A stretch of DNA of 64,000 nt from Nymphalis io (Eukaryota > Arthropoda > Insecta > Lepidoptera > Nymphalidae). The DNA is taken from positions 310,001 to 374,000 of the forward strand of contig NC_065917.1 in NCBI RefSeq assembly GCF_905147045.1. The letters run 5' to 3'. The position numbers and the translations under genes are program-made. This document shows positions 1 to 10,673 of this stretch, one piece after another; position 1 is the first letter of the stretch; each line of letters opens with the position of its first letter. Below the pieces are notes generated by a model, which saw only the letters and a program-made list of their open reading frames with translations, had not been told where the DNA came from and did not search any database.

Positions 1-60
1 TGGCATTGTAAGAAATGTTAATCATCGCTCACATCATCAATGCGGCACCAACCTCGGGAA
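1..60 (-). repeat. Dispersed repeat D, fragment
   Basis: This is the end of a dispersed repeat also seen at about 585-722, 14115-14305, 15545-15740, 21855-22135, 47085-47385 and 47905-48170. The shared core reads cattgtaagaaatgttaa, then a run about too few/many 'gccaccaacc'. It abuts GTPBP2 intron sequence at about position 60. I see no coding capacity and cannot name the family. Confidence 0.6.
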
Positions 61-299
61 AACATCACTGAGAAACTATATTTTGAGACAAAATAGTCGT
101 ACTTACGCGTGAAAACACACGCCGGCAATTTTCTTCTTGCTGTCGCTTTAACATGAAATAATACGACACTGCACCATTGTATAACCATCGATATGATATA
201 AGGATTGTTTCTCGGCCTTTACACTGGATAAGAATCGTTTTCTAACATAAATATAAGCGAAATTTGAACATAAAACACAATGAACGCACCAACTGTCAA

Positions 300-331
300 G
301 TTTGTTTCGCTACTTAAGTAGCGAAACAAAC
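300..331. repeat. 32-bp perfect palindrome in GTPBP2 intron, copy L
   Basis: Two 16-base arms meet with no spacer at cttaag (centre between 315 and 316). The homologous position in copy R (about 45190-45210, inverted) has only about ten bases (agttgaaact) between the same flanks, so the palindrome arose in copy L or was lost from copy R. Confidence 0.85.
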
Positions 332-423
332 ACCAACACTGGTTACACGATAAGGGTCAAAAGATTTGATACTTCTATCTCTGTCTAAACCTGTCTACGC
401 TACAGTACGTACTCGGTTCGCAG

Positions 424-517
424 CTGGCGGACACGCAGCAGAGCGTCGAGCTGCGGGTCGCGGTGATGGGGGCGAACGAGGCGGGCAAGTCGACGCTCAT
501 AGGCGTTCTCACTCAAG
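424..517 (+). CDS. GTPBP2: GTPBP2-like GTPase, P-loop exon (exon 5), copy L
   Basis: This exon encodes the start of the GTPase domain. It reads LADTQQSVELRVAVMG and then the P-loop GANEAGKST (codons 469-495), which binds GTP phosphates. The family reads RVAVxGNVDxGKSTLLGVLTQ here. I chose the acceptor cag at 421-423 because the ten residues before RVAV then match the usual spacing from the preceding exon; cag at 403-405 is an alternative seven-codon extension. The donor is gtacgt after a phase-1 codon. Exon 6, which should follow, is missing from this copy: a repeat D fragment follows about 70 bases later. The N and E replacing the usual V and D of the P-loop are unusual, but G, K and S are kept. 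Confidence 0.85.
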
Positions 518-584
518 GTACGTTCGTTATTATCTTGTTGAAGTCGTGAGTTCTAGTAACTAAATTAAATATTGAGTATTTAAT

Positions 585-722
585 TACAGGCACAAGGGAC
601 ATAACATCTTAGTTCCCAAGGTTGGTGGCGCATTGGCGATGTAAGCGATGGTTAACATTTCTTGCAATGCCAATGTCTATGGGCGTTGGTGACCACTTAC
701 CATCAGGTGGCCCATATGCTAT
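585..722 (-). repeat. Dispersed repeat D, fragment
   Basis: This antisense fragment of the family at 21855-22135 includes the reverse complement of its gggccacctgatggtaagtgg segment. It replaces the stretch where GTPBP2 exon 6 would be expected in copy L, so its insertion or a recombination at it probably accompanied loss of that exon. Confidence 0.7.
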
Positions 723-1138
723 AAGAACAATCCCCCACCCACTTGCAAAGCCCGGGCAAACACCACTGCACTTTGATGTGCTTAATTAATGGGCACATTG
801 TCAGGAGATCTGCTTTTATTGGATGAAGTATTGCTATGTATATCCATCAACCCGCATTGAAACTGCAATTTAGAGCTCCAAATCACAAGTGGAGGGGAGG
901 GCTTAGCCCAGCAGAGGCGTTATTTTTTTATAATAAGTAAATAGAAAAGAAAAGTAAAAGTAAGTTGTACACTAGAAGTGCTAATCTGGGTTTTAACACG
1001 CTATCATTGGTAACGATTTACACATTCTATTCACTACCATCTCGGTTCTCAATAGGATTAAGAGTGTGTGGGAATAGAGACTGTCTGTGCTTGCACGCAC
1101 ACACAAGTACCATTATTAGTCCCGTGCAGTTGTCTAAA

Positions 1139-1396
1139 CCGTTCGTATTCGTAACAGCCTGTGAATGTCCCACTGCTGGGCTAAAGGCGGGTTGGTGGAA
1201 TACACATGTGGCAGAATTTCAGTGAAATTAGACACATGCAGGTTTCCTCACGGTGTTTTCCTTCACCGTCAAGCAGAGATGAATTATAATCACAAATTAA
1301 GCACATGAAAATTCAGTGGTGCTTGCCCGGGTTTGAACTCACGATCATCGGTTAAGATTCACGCGTTCTTACTACTGGGCCATCTCGGCTACAAGT
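1139..1396 (-). mobile_element. tRNA-derived SINE B (Metulj-like), antisense
   Basis: Read on the - strand it has a tRNA-like head with the A-box region tggcccagtgg and a B-box-like gagttcaaacccg, then the body containing gaggaaacctgcatgtgtc and the tail cccagcagtgggac. The body is shortened (part of the ggagaggaggc segment is missing). Such SINEs use RNA polymerase III and LINE machinery supplied in trans. The likeness to Heliconius Metulj is from memory. Confidence 0.75.
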
Positions 1397-1654
1397 TGTC
1401 TAAACATCTGTATCTAGTTTTCATACTCATTTTTCAATTATATTAATCTTTGTAAAAGCTTCCGTTATTCTATTATCCAGTTGTATGATGGCGTATGTTA
1501 CACCCCGTTAACGATAGATGGCGCTGATTCGAAATGTCACATTCCTGAATCGCGCTGTCTAGATATTCGCTACGGAGTGTATATAGTGTAGAAGTGATTG
1601 TAATCTAATAATTTGTAGTTTCATTTACCTAATCCCAGGTATCAGTGTTGCAGA

Positions 1655-1750
1655 ACTATCGATAGTTTGACCTCGAAAACTATTATCGACAGTACTTCCG
1701 AAAGTATCGTCTTGTGTCAATATTGTCGATATTATCGATAGTTACTATAG
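1655..1750. other. TATCGATA-rich cluster, copy L
   Basis: Several overlapping atcgatag or tatcgaca motifs lie within about 90 bases, next to agtgttgcag. The same block occurs inverted in copy M (19670-19790). A different but similar cluster is at 7355-7435 and 40975-41055. The core resembles the DRE octamer bound by DREF in Drosophila, but the context is repetitive. Confidence 0.5.
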
Positions 1751-1787
1751 CTCTCTGTTCACAATACTATTGATAACTCGTTTGCCT

Positions 1788-2165
1788 GCCTCGTTGGTCT
1801 AGTGGCTTGATATAAGACCGCAGACCCCGGAGGTCCTGGGTTCAATTCCCAGATCGGGCCAATAAAAAGTTATTGGGTTTTTCTGTTAGAAAATTCTCAG
1901 TAGCAGCCCGGAGTCCGGAAGTTGGAAGTGTGTACACTCCCGTGCCTCGGAAAGCACGTAAAGCCGTTGGTCCTGCGCCTGAACTCTTTCCGGTGGTGTT
2001 GGGTCGCCGTCCCATCGGATTATGAGAGTTAGGGAGTAGAGAGTGCACCTGTGTTTGCGCACACACTTGTGCACTATAATATCTCCTGCGTAGTTGGCTA
2101 ATCTCTCTTGAGATTGGCCGCCGTGGCCGAAATCGGTCTGGAGGACATTATTATTATTATTAATA
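1788..2165 (+). mobile_element. tRNA-derived SINE C
   Basis: The head contains an A-box-like ttggtctagtggctt and a B-box gggttcaattcccag (about 1808-1855), followed by a unique body and an (ATT)n tail at about 2147-2170. Homologues lie at 19262-19640 (inverted, same duplicated block), 44940-45035 (head only) and 55225-55435. Because the anticodon arm is degenerate and the body follows directly, this is a SINE, not a tRNA gene. Confidence 0.75.
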
Positions 2166-2337
2166 ATATTGATAACAGCAATCCATAGGTATTCATTCGA
2201 TAGTAACGATTTAATAAAACTTCATTAATAATAGTGTTGTTACTGGGCCTACTACATTACTTATCTTGAGAAAGCAATTATAATATAATAATTATAATAA
2301 CCCCACCGACGTATCTTTACGTTGCCGACGTGGTGGT

Positions 2338-2660
2338 GCTTGTTTTTTTTTTTTTTTATATGTCCGGGATGGCAAATGACTCTACTCCACCTGATGGTAA
2401 GTGGTAGTAGAGTCCAAACGCGACGACGGCCAGTACAGTCGGGAAGAATGTTCTGTACTAGCCGTCACCGCCTTGCCGGCCCGCAAGATGCCTCTTCACG
2501 CCTCGTTTGAAGGAACCCGGGTTGTAAGAGGAGGGGAACACGTGAGCTGGTAAGGAATTCCATTTTTTGGTAGTGCGTCAAAGAAAGGAGTTGCCAAATT
2601 TCTTTGTGCGCGATGGAATTGATGTCACAGTTAGGCGGTGAGGCTATCATTGAAGCGCAC
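2338..2660 (-). mobile_element. LINE E, 3' end fragment
   Basis: On the - strand this repeats the C-terminal coding end and 3' UTR found at 19863-20268: the region encoding KKWNSLPAHVFPSSYNPGSF, a stop, then 3' UTR and poly(A) (the t-run at 2343-2358). It is 5'-truncated, as usual for LINE insertions. It is absent from copy M at the matching position. Confidence 0.75.
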
Positions 2661-2952
2661 AGTTGTCCGCTTCAATGATTCTTAGGGCTATGCCAATAGA
2701 GCTACTCATGTTGGATTGGCCTAAGATGAGAAGACAGACCAAGAGAGATACAACCCAAGCCAAGGTGGAACAGCGTACGCCGAGGGCTCCATGGCTAAGG
2801 GGGTGCTTAGTCGTTAGTATGCGAACTTTAGAGACAAGGGGACCTCTAATTTAATTTACCCTTATCACAGTGAATGCAGGGCTCTGCTGTGATTGACTTT
2901 TATGTCCCTAGCTACTCGTGGGAATAATATGATAACTAGGTCTAAAACTTAA

Positions 2953-3180
2953 AAATATATACAGGCGAACGAGCCATCGTTAGAAGAAGAGTCCACGCAG
3001 ACTTCTAATTCATCCTCCAAATCTTTATTCCCATCAATACCCTCTTCATCACCAATTTTGTATGCATCTTCACCAAATTCATCATCAACCGGTGCTCAAC
3101 TGGCGGATGTTGCACAGGAGACAAATTTTGTCAGTGAACCTGTGCCCACCACCAGTGGCGTAAAAAAACGTAAAAAATAG
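2953..3180 (+). pseudogene. R4/Dong LINE, N-terminal coding remnant
   Basis: An open frame without an ATG runs from 2953 to a TAG at 3178-3180. It encodes a Ser/Thr/Pro-rich stretch (several SSS and PSS clusters) ending in the basic run VKKRKK, which could be a nuclear localisation signal. The next ATG (3184) opens the following frame three bases later, so both pieces were probably one protein before the stop. This region is deleted in the other copy. The assignment to the element is inference. Confidence 0.5.
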
Positions 3181-3183
3181 AGT

Positions 3184-3957
3184 ATGGAAATGAATAAGTT
3201 CATCCTACGTATCTACCTATATCTTACAAATTTAGAATCAGACACAAATTCATATCTTTCTTCATTACATATAAAATTTATAGATAAATATCCACATATG
3301 GAAGTAAGCAGACAGAGAATTGGTGACCAACGTAGAGCTATTATACAAAAGAAATTATTATCACAAGAAACCATTGATCAGATTTACGATGAAGTTAGAA
3401 CAGAATTGCAAGTAATCCAAACTCAGATACAACAAAACGCCACAAATCTTAAAACATCCCTTAACACACTAACAGGAAAACGTATGAAATGGACAAATGA
3501 ATGCAATGAAGCAATTATTAGGATTTATTTCAAAATAACACAATTAGAGACTAATAAGACCGCTTATAGAAAACGTTTGTATGAAGAGTTGATAAACTTA
3601 TACCCAGAGTTTACACACATTACAGAGCAAAGATTAGCGGATCAACGAAGGGCAATAATAAATAATAAATATATTAAACAAGATAGATTAACACTGATTA
3701 AACAACAAGTAGCAGATGAATTACATTATACACACACACTAACGGAAGACACAGATAATGAACATTTACAAACAACAGAACAAAGTAATATTACACACTA
3801 CGATGCATTCAAATCTAATTCAGAAACAAACTCACAAGCTAGGAAAATGCAAAACACTACAGTTACATGCACTGATTCCGTTACATCAACCCCTATCGAT
3901 GAACAAAACATAGAAAGTATCACCCACGATCATGATATGACTAGAAGAAAACACTGA
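3184..3957 (+). pseudogene. R4/Dong LINE, N-terminal region with two repeated domains
   Basis: This 257-residue frame holds two copies of one domain, at about residues 7-75 and 110-180. Both have the pattern I-x-R-I-Y near the start, a YP motif in the middle, and then R(I/L)xDQRRAI before a lysine-rich helix. The domain is probably DNA-binding, as expected for the N-terminus of a target-specific LINE, but I do not recognise it as a named family. The frame ends at a TGA (3955-3957) because of a two-base deletion compared with copy R (gactagaag here, gactttagaag there). Confidence 0.7.
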
Positions 3958-4048
3958 AATAGAGAACACATTCGTTCATGCTCTAGAACATTTTTGTGAT
4001 ACTGAACCAACTAGCAGACCATACATTCCTAAACAAAGGACTTCTAAA

Positions 4049-4938
4049 ATGTTTTCATTAATAATGAAATACATAGATACGATGATACTGACAAAATTTG
4101 TAAACACTGATACTGATTTTATCACTCTACAGACAATAATTTACTGTGCAGCATGGACAGCAGCTAAATGTAATGGGGCAAGAATGACATTCTTAACACA
4201 AAACAACCATCAAAACAAATCATACAGAAAACCTAGCTGGCAAAGAAGATTAGAAAATAAAATAAGGAAGTTGCGAGCCAATATAGGCAGGTTAACACAA
4301 TTTATTAGAGGAAATAGAAACCGAAAAGTAGTAGCTGCAGTAGAACTCATAAAGACACAATATCAATCACACGCACAATATGAAAATACAAACACGCATA
4401 TAGAACACTTCTTAGATACCTTAAAACAGAAACTCAATGCAGCAGCTAGTAGACTTAAGAGATATTTGACGTGTACTGCCCGTAAAATAGAAAACAAAAC
4501 ATTTGCTAACAATGAAAAAATCTTCTATAGAATTTATTATCTAACTGCAAAGATAATGAGCAAAATCTAGAAATACCTCCCCCTGAAATATTTCAACAAT
4601 TCTGGGCATTCGACAAGACATGGGAAAACCCCATAGAACATAATGAACATGCAGACTGGGTTAACGATATAACTACACATATTCCAGAGATGGAGTTCAA
4701 CTTCCTACCAATAGAAACATTTATAGATGTCATCAAACGAATGCACAATTGGAAATCCCCAGGCTCAGACAATATTCACAACTATTGGTACAAGAAATTT
4801 AGTAGCATACACTCATACATACATAAGTACTTAAATACATTCATTCAATCACCACATTTACTACCGAAATATATAACACATGGAATCACATACTTAGTAC
4901 CTAAAGATAAACATGATACCACAAATCCAGATAAATAA
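4049..4938 (+). pseudogene. R4/Dong LINE, linker and first RT blocks (broken)
   Basis: This is the continuation of the element's single ORF, split by a one-base deletion near 4528 (stop at 4568) and a TAA at 4936-4938 where copy R has a tyrosine codon. It encodes a basic linker (KPSWQRRLENKIRKLR) and the first RT block with WKSPGSDNIHNYW. The frame resumes as the RT proper after 4938. Confidence 0.75.
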
Positions 4939-5142
4939 CGACCAATAACTTGCTTACAAACCATATATAAAATTTTATCAGCTTGCATAAGTGAAGAAAT
5001 ATACAAACATTTAACTAAACATAATATATTAGCCGAACAGCAAAAGGGGTGTAGAAAAAATAGCCAAGGTTGTAAGGAGCAGCTTACTTTTGATGCAATC
5101 ATTTTAAGTAGTGCGGTAAAATCAAAATCAGATATCCATACT

Positions 5143-6990
5143 ATGTTTATTGATTATCAAAAAGCCTTTGATTCAGTCCCGCGTAGCTGGTTATTGTATG
5201 TCTTAAAATTGTATAAAATAAACCCAACCCTCATATCATTTCTTCAAAATTCTATGCAAAACTGGCAAACTGTATTAAAAATAAAACAATCGTCCATGAA
5301 ATCTCTAACTACTGAACCAATTCGTATCCAACGAGGAGTTTTTCAAGGAGACGTTCTGAGCCCCCTCTGGTTTTGCTTGGCCTTAAATCCTCTTTCACTC
5401 TTGTTAAATAAAACCAATACAGGATTCACACTTTACGGTAATAACACCCAATATAACTTATCACACCTCATGTACATGGACGATATAAAACTTTACTCCA
5501 CTGACAAAAACACGCTGCTTGAGTTAGCAAGCATTACGGAACAGTTCTCCAAAGATATTCATATGAAATTCGGTGTCGACAAGTGCAAAATTCTGTCAAT
5601 CTCGAAAGGAAAAATCCTTAATAATAGCTACACACTCGAAACTGGTGAACAAATTGAACCAATGGATGAACAAAGCACATATAAATACCTTGGTTTTAAA
5701 CAATCTAGGCAAATACTACAAACTACGACAAAACAAGAACTGCTTACAAAATTCTCGCACCGATTAAATCTCGTATTAAAGACACACCTTAACTCTAAAA
5801 ACACAATAAAAGCTATTAACACATTTGCCATACCCTTACTTACGTACTCTTTCGGAATAATACAATGGTCAAAAAGTGACATAAAAAAATTGCAGCGTAC
5901 TATAAACACTCACTTCACTAAATATAGGAAACATCATCCAAAATCTTGTATTCAAAGGCTCACACTACCACGCAAAGAAGGAGGAAGGGTATTAATAGAC
6001 ATACACAATTTACACAATAAGCAGATACTCTCACTCAGACCATACTTCCATGATAAATCCGAACACTCACCTCTACATAGACACGCAACAGAAATAGACA
6101 AAAAGCTTACACCATTAAACCTACATGACAAAAACACTCAAGTAAACGAACATATCATAAGTACACAACAACAAATGTTGGCATGGACTGAAAAAACACT
6201 GCATGGGAGGCACCGAGCCTATTTGAACCAACCCCACGTCGACAAAGAGAAGTCGAACGAATGGCTCAAACGAGGTGAACTGTTCCCTGAGACCGAAGGT
6301 TTTATGCTCGCCATTCAAGACCAAATAATAGCAACTCGTAACTATAGGAAGTACATAATGAAGGATAATAATCAACCTACTGACTTATGTAGACAATGTA
6401 ACGCAGCCTCTGAAACTATTCAGCACATAACGGGGGCTTGCAAATCTCTCGCACAGACCGATTATAAGCATCGACATGATCAAGTGGCTGCAATCATACA
6501 CCAACATTTAGCATACAATTATAAACTTATAACAGAAATGAATCCATATTACAAATATAAACCGGAAAGTGTATTAGACACTAGAAACCACAAAATCTAC
6601 TGGGATAGAACAATAATAACTGACAAAACTATCTGTTATAACATACCAGTTATTACCGTTCATGATAAAATCAATAGAATCGTTTATCTTATCGATATAG
6701 CCGTTCCTAATTCACATAACATACAAACCACAATATCTGAAAAGTTAAGTAAATATCAAGATCTCGCCATAGAAATTAAAACGCAATGGAAAGCACAAAC
6801 AGTACACATAGTCCCAATAGTCCTATCATCCACAGGTATCGTGCCAAAATCCTTGACACAAAGTCTTAACACCTTACAAATGCCAGCGTATATCCTCCAT
6901 ATACTTCAAAAAGCCATAATCCTTAACACCTGCCGTATCACCCGAAAGTTTATATCATCATCCACTTTATCATCAACGTTTTTAATATAA
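5143..6990 (+). pseudogene. R4/Dong LINE reverse transcriptase and restriction-like endonuclease
   Basis: This 615-residue open frame copies element RNA into the cut target by target-primed reverse transcription. RT motifs in order: DYQKAFDSVP near residue 3, FQGDVLSPLWF near residue 67, and the catalytic YMDD near residue 111. A CCHC-type motif (CRQCNAASETIQHITGAC, near residue 415) follows. Then comes a PD-(D/E)XK-like endonuclease region with YWDRTI and YLIDIAVP. Copy R has RPNI where this copy has IPVI; the usual form is RPDI, so the nuclease is probably impaired in both. The frame is long and open, but the upstream part of the same protein is broken, so the element is dead. Confidence 0.85.
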
Positions 6991-7083
6991 GCAACACTCC
7001 TTAACGCTTGGCTGCAGCCCGCGTTTTCGGTTTAAACCCTTCGAAAGAAGAGAAACTTTAAAAGTTAAATAAAAATAATAATA

Positions 7084-7339
7084 ATAATAATATTGGACAT
7101 TATTCACACACGGTCATCTGATCCCAAATTAAGCAGAGCTTGTGTTATGGAAACCAGACAACTGATATACTACATAAACTACTTTTCTTTTGTAAATACA
7201 TACTTATATAGATAATTACACCCAGACTCAGGACAAACAGACATGTTCATGCACACAAATGTCTGTCCTGGATGGGAATCGAACCCACGACCTTTGGCAT
7301 GAAAGGCAAGTAACTACCAACCACGCCAACCGGCTCGTC
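7084..7339 (-). mobile_element. tRNA-derived SINE A, antisense
   Basis: On the - strand it starts gacgagccggttggcgtgg, with an A-box (tggttggtag) and a B-box gggttcgattccca. The body holds caaacagacatgttcatgc in antisense and ends in a TAA/ATT tail into which the R4/Dong element is inserted. It is the commonest SINE of the window: 18891-19135, 41069-41318, 48477-48765, 54600-54855, 57036-57301 and fragments. Confidence 0.8.
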
Positions 7340-7495
7340 AAAAAATCAATACGTCAATACTATCGAAAAATCATTGATTATCGATAGTCCAAAACTATCG
7401 ATTTTATCGATAATGGACTATCGACATGCAACACTACCCGGTATTACTTATACCTAAAATGAAAGTCATATAATGTATTACATTCATATAATCAG

Positions 7496-7660
7496 GGTAA
7501 TGTCGTCAACTACGGTTGTTCCGAGCTGATGACAGCGGAGCGCATCGGAGAGAGGAGCGCCAAGCTGGTGTCTTTCCTGGACCTGGCGGGCCATAGCAAG
7601 TACCAACGCACCACGCTCCACGGGCTCACGGGTTACTCCCCGCACTACGCCATGCTCGTT
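7496..7660 (+). CDS. GTPBP2: GTPBP2-like GTPase, DxxGH exon (exon 7), copy L
   Basis: This 55-codon exon is flanked by a cag acceptor (7493-7495) and a gtaagt donor and is in phase 0 on both sides. It encodes GNVVNYGCSELMTAE, then FLDLAGHSKYQRTT, in which DLAGH is the G3 (switch II) motif, then HGLTGYSPHYAMLV. The GTPBP2 family reads VVNYxDSxTAEEI, FIDLAGHxKYLxTT and GLTSYxPD here, which favours GTPBP2 over GTPBP1. The inverted copy at 40748-40912 has a stop at codon 47, where this copy has TAC. Exon 8 does not follow: homology to copy R stops at about 8290, right before its acceptor. Confidence 0.9.
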
Positions 7661-8290
7661 GTAAGTATGTTTATTTATTACAAGTTCCCATACGTGTGGG
7701 GGGGGGTTCAGATTTTAGGTATCCTAAGTCTTTTTCTATAGCCCTGATAACGTGTTTTCAAATTATTATTAGGTAAGGATTTTTTTGGAGTCCTGACATA
7801 TCAAACCAAAAGTTAATTTTCATTTTATTGAATAAATATCTTATATTAATAATACATTTTTACAAACAGCTCAAAATCAAAATAATTTATTCAGGTAATA
7901 ATATATAAACCTAACACCGGCTCAAACTGTAGATCCTACTAAAAATAATCGGCAAAAAACTAAACTCATTTGCTACAATTAAACTATGTAAGAGTTTAAA
8001 CACAATTTTTTATCATATTTATAAACCCTTATCGAGCAATACGTCTTATTAATGAAAGTTTTTTAAGAGAGAGAGTTGGTTCCTCCTAACTGGCCTAGGC
8101 CAGTCTGGGTACGGGCTGCGGGGTTGCCCCCTAACATGTCGTGTCTTTAATTTTTGGCCCGAGGGGCCAGGGTCACAGCGACCCAGTGGGTGTAAGTTTT
8201 TTAATTCAGCTACAAGATAATATTATAGATGGCACTGTAGTCATATTATCAACTTACACTGTAAAGTTTTTTTTATTTTTTTAATTTAAT
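7661..8290. other. GTPBP2 intron 7/8, copy L
   Basis: No coding signal is visible. The block is an inverted match to 40125-40747 in copy R, including ggccagtctgggtacgggc and the gcccgaggggccaggg stretch. Homology ends at the t-run just before the exon 8 acceptor, where the fold-back element begins. Confidence 0.75.
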
Positions 8291-8724
8291 TTTTAAAGGC
8301 TTATAGAAAATATAATATGGAACTAATGGCTTCTTATGTATGTACACACATACATCCAATTTCTAGTTAATATTAAATAATTATATGACTAGATTTATGG
8401 AATAACGTACATACACAATGGATATTACATCTTGGTTCCCAATGTTGGTGGCACATTGACAATATAAATGATGGTTAATATTTCTTAAAACGCCAATGAC
8501 GCGGTGGAGAATTACCACCAAAATTACATTAGCCTTCCTATTCGAAATTAAAAAAGAAAAACAGAAATCGCAACAGTAAAAGGTTATAAGTCTTTATATT
8601 TGAAAATATGTACGTTCAATAACATTAAATTCTTAGTTATACCATGTTTGCCTATCTACCCTTCCGTGACGCCACGGTGACAGGACTATGATAATCTTAT
8701 CGTATGTTAAATTGTAAATTAAAT

Positions 8725-8995
8725 AAGAAAATTATGTACAAATCAAAACATTGGCTTTTCTACCAATAGCGAGTGAGTATGTAAGAACAATAATTATTTC
8801 TTACGAATTGTACGAGAGGTGAGGGGCGCACCGTCGCCGCGGGGGGCACCATATAAATACGCGCCTATCTGTGTCCATACAAAACTCGGCGTATGTGCTC
8901 CTACGTTTTAGTAACCGCGCGCCTTCGGCTCGCGACGGTCATATGCTTGATGTTTTGTATGGACGCTGCGTGTGGTAGGTAATGTAGGTCCCACA
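8725..8995 (-). repeat. 3' LTR of gypsy element 1
   Basis: This is one of two nearly identical 271-bp direct repeats bounding the element. It contains ccatataaatacgcgcc and ends (+ strand) in aatgtaggtcccaca. Confidence 0.85.
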
Positions 8996-9005
8996 TCACT
9001 CCCCC

Positions 9006-10673
9006 TCAAGAAAATCGTACGGATGGCTTGACTTTTCTTCCAGATCTCGTCGTGTAGGTCGGAGAGTTGTCCTGGTATCTGCTGCTGACCGGTGGGTCCT
9101 CAGACGATGGCGACTCGTTGTATGTATATGCTGGCTTGAGTCGGTCCAATGTGACAACTGTCGTGCGTGTTGGCAGTTGTATCTGGAAGTACTTGTCGTA
9201 GCGTTTCAAAACTTCGTAAGGCCCATCGTACGGCGGAGTTAGTGGAGCTCGAACTGTATCGTTGCGCACGAATACATGCGTACACGTCGCTAGGTCTTTA
9301 TAAACAAATGGTTTGTTTTGCGGCGTGTGCGAGCGCGGCGTTGGTTGTAGCGTTGCCATGGTCTCGATGAGGCGGCGTACATACTCGGCGTCGTCAATCT
9401 TCGACTGTGTAGGTACGAAGAAATCCGCGGGTATGCGCAGAGTAGTACCGTAGGTCATAATTGCCGGACTAAAGTTGTTATCGCTGCGTAACGCCGTGCG
9501 TAAACCGAGTAGCACGGTGGGTAACTCGTCCGTCCATTGAATTGTAGCTTCGCGCGCTATCAGTGCAGCTTTCAGGGTTCGGTGCCATCGCTCAATTTGG
9601 CCATTCGATTGCGGGTGGTATGCAGTAGTTCGAATTCTTGTAATTCCGAATCTTTTCATGAGAGAATTGAATAGCTCGGATTCGAACTGACGTCCTTGAT
9701 CCGTTGATTTGGTTTTGTCGTTTTTCTTACGGTTGTGCAAATATTTGTTGAGTTCGTGTTGAAGTTCGGCTTGATGTGGTAGGCAGTCTCGATAGAAATT
9801 CAACATGCCTAGGAAGCGACGTAACTCGACGATGGTTTTCGGTTTCGGATATTTTGAAATGGCTTCGATGCGATCTTCAGTCGGTTTGATTCCGTCCGCT
9901 GAGACTTCGTAACCGAGAAAATTAATTTTGCTTTTTCCGAATTCGCATTTTTCTATTTTCAGTGTGACGCCAAATTTTTCTAATCGCTGTAATACTTGAT
10001 GTAATAATTCAATGTGTTTTTCTTCGTTTTCGGAATATAATAAGATGTCATCGACGAAACAGAAGCAGTTTTCGACGCCTCGGAGTACTTCGTGCATAAA
10101 TCGCTGGAATGTCTGGCTCGCGTTACGTAGTCCAAAGGTCATGCAGTTGAATTCAAACAAACCGAATGGAGTTATAATCGCGGTTTTCTGTGCGTCTTCC
10201 TCAGCAATTGGTATCCAGTAGTAAGCCATTTTTAAGTCGATCTTCGAGAATATTGTCTTGTTATGAAGTTGATATGTGAAGTCTTGTATGCAAGGTATCG
10301 GATAGCGGTCGGGTAGTGTGATCGCATTTAGACGTCTGTAGTCACCGCAAACTCGTAAGCCGCCGTCCTTCTTCTTCACAACGTGTAGCGGGCTCGCCCA
10401 GGGACTGTTTGACGGTTTGCAGATGCCCATTTCCAGCATCTTCTCGAACTCAGTCTTTGCAGCTTTATACTTATCCGGTGGAAGCGGACGCGGACGGGCG
10501 TAGAGTGGCGGGCCAGTTGTCTCGATATGGTGGACGACGTTATGCTTCGAAGGTTGTTTGAGTGACATGGGTCGAAGTACATCTGGATATTGCTTCAGTA
10601 CGTGGTAATAGGCTTGGTTTGTGCCGATTACCTGTACCATTATATGTACCTTGCGATGATGATGAATGTCCAT
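9006..10673 (-). pseudogene. Gypsy element 1 pol: RT fused to C-terminal integrase
   Basis: This 555-residue frame encodes the reverse transcriptase with LRVCGDYRRLNAI, FSKIDLKMAYYWI, TFGLRNASQTFQRF and the catalytic FVDDILLYS near residue 206, then FLGYEVSADGIKP and RRFLGMLNFYRD. At about residue 300 it jumps to TDQGRQFES, the second Asp motif of integrase, and continues with HPQSNGQIERWH (catalytic Glu) and the integrase C-terminus. The RNase H domain and the integrase zinc finger with the first catalytic Asp are therefore missing. The reading frame survives the deletion. It should not be able to complete replication by itself. Confidence 0.85.

Larger units (their letters stand above)
724..2300. 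repeat. Segmental duplication block (GTPBP2 intron 6/7), copy L
   Basis: This block matches, inverted, about 19140-21360 (copy M). It includes the same SINE B, TATCGATA cluster and SINE C in mirrored order. In copy M it lies next to exon 6, which identifies it as the intron between exons 6 and 7. Copy M carries an extra LINE E fragment (19863-20268) that is absent here at about 1568. Confidence 0.8.
2686..7080 (+). mobile_element. R4/Dong-clade LINE, copy L
   Basis: This site-specific non-LTR retrotransposon encodes a two-repeat N-terminal domain, a YMDD reverse transcriptase, a CCHC motif and a restriction-like endonuclease, in the order known for R4/Dong elements. It ends at aaaagttaaataaaaataa and runs straight into (TAA)n at 7074-7095, next to SINE A. 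Dong of Bombyx is known to insert in TAA repeats. The 5' limit is uncertain; 2686-2952 may be its 5' UTR. Copy M has no element at this site (about 19125-19145 keeps only an ATT-rich run). The second copy, 41338-44938, lies inverted in copy R. Both copies are inactivated by private frameshifts and stops. Confidence 0.85.

Noticed and set aside
366..563. 65-codon frame covering the P-loop exon
   Set aside because: It is in the wrong frame; the P-loop and splice sites require another frame.
1788..1860. tRNA gene-like sequence with A and B boxes (also 18900-18940, 20450-20500, 41070-41140, 49970-50030)
   Set aside because: Each is followed by a constant SINE body and tail and occurs in many copies; the tRNA arms are degenerate. 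They are SINE heads, not tRNA genes.
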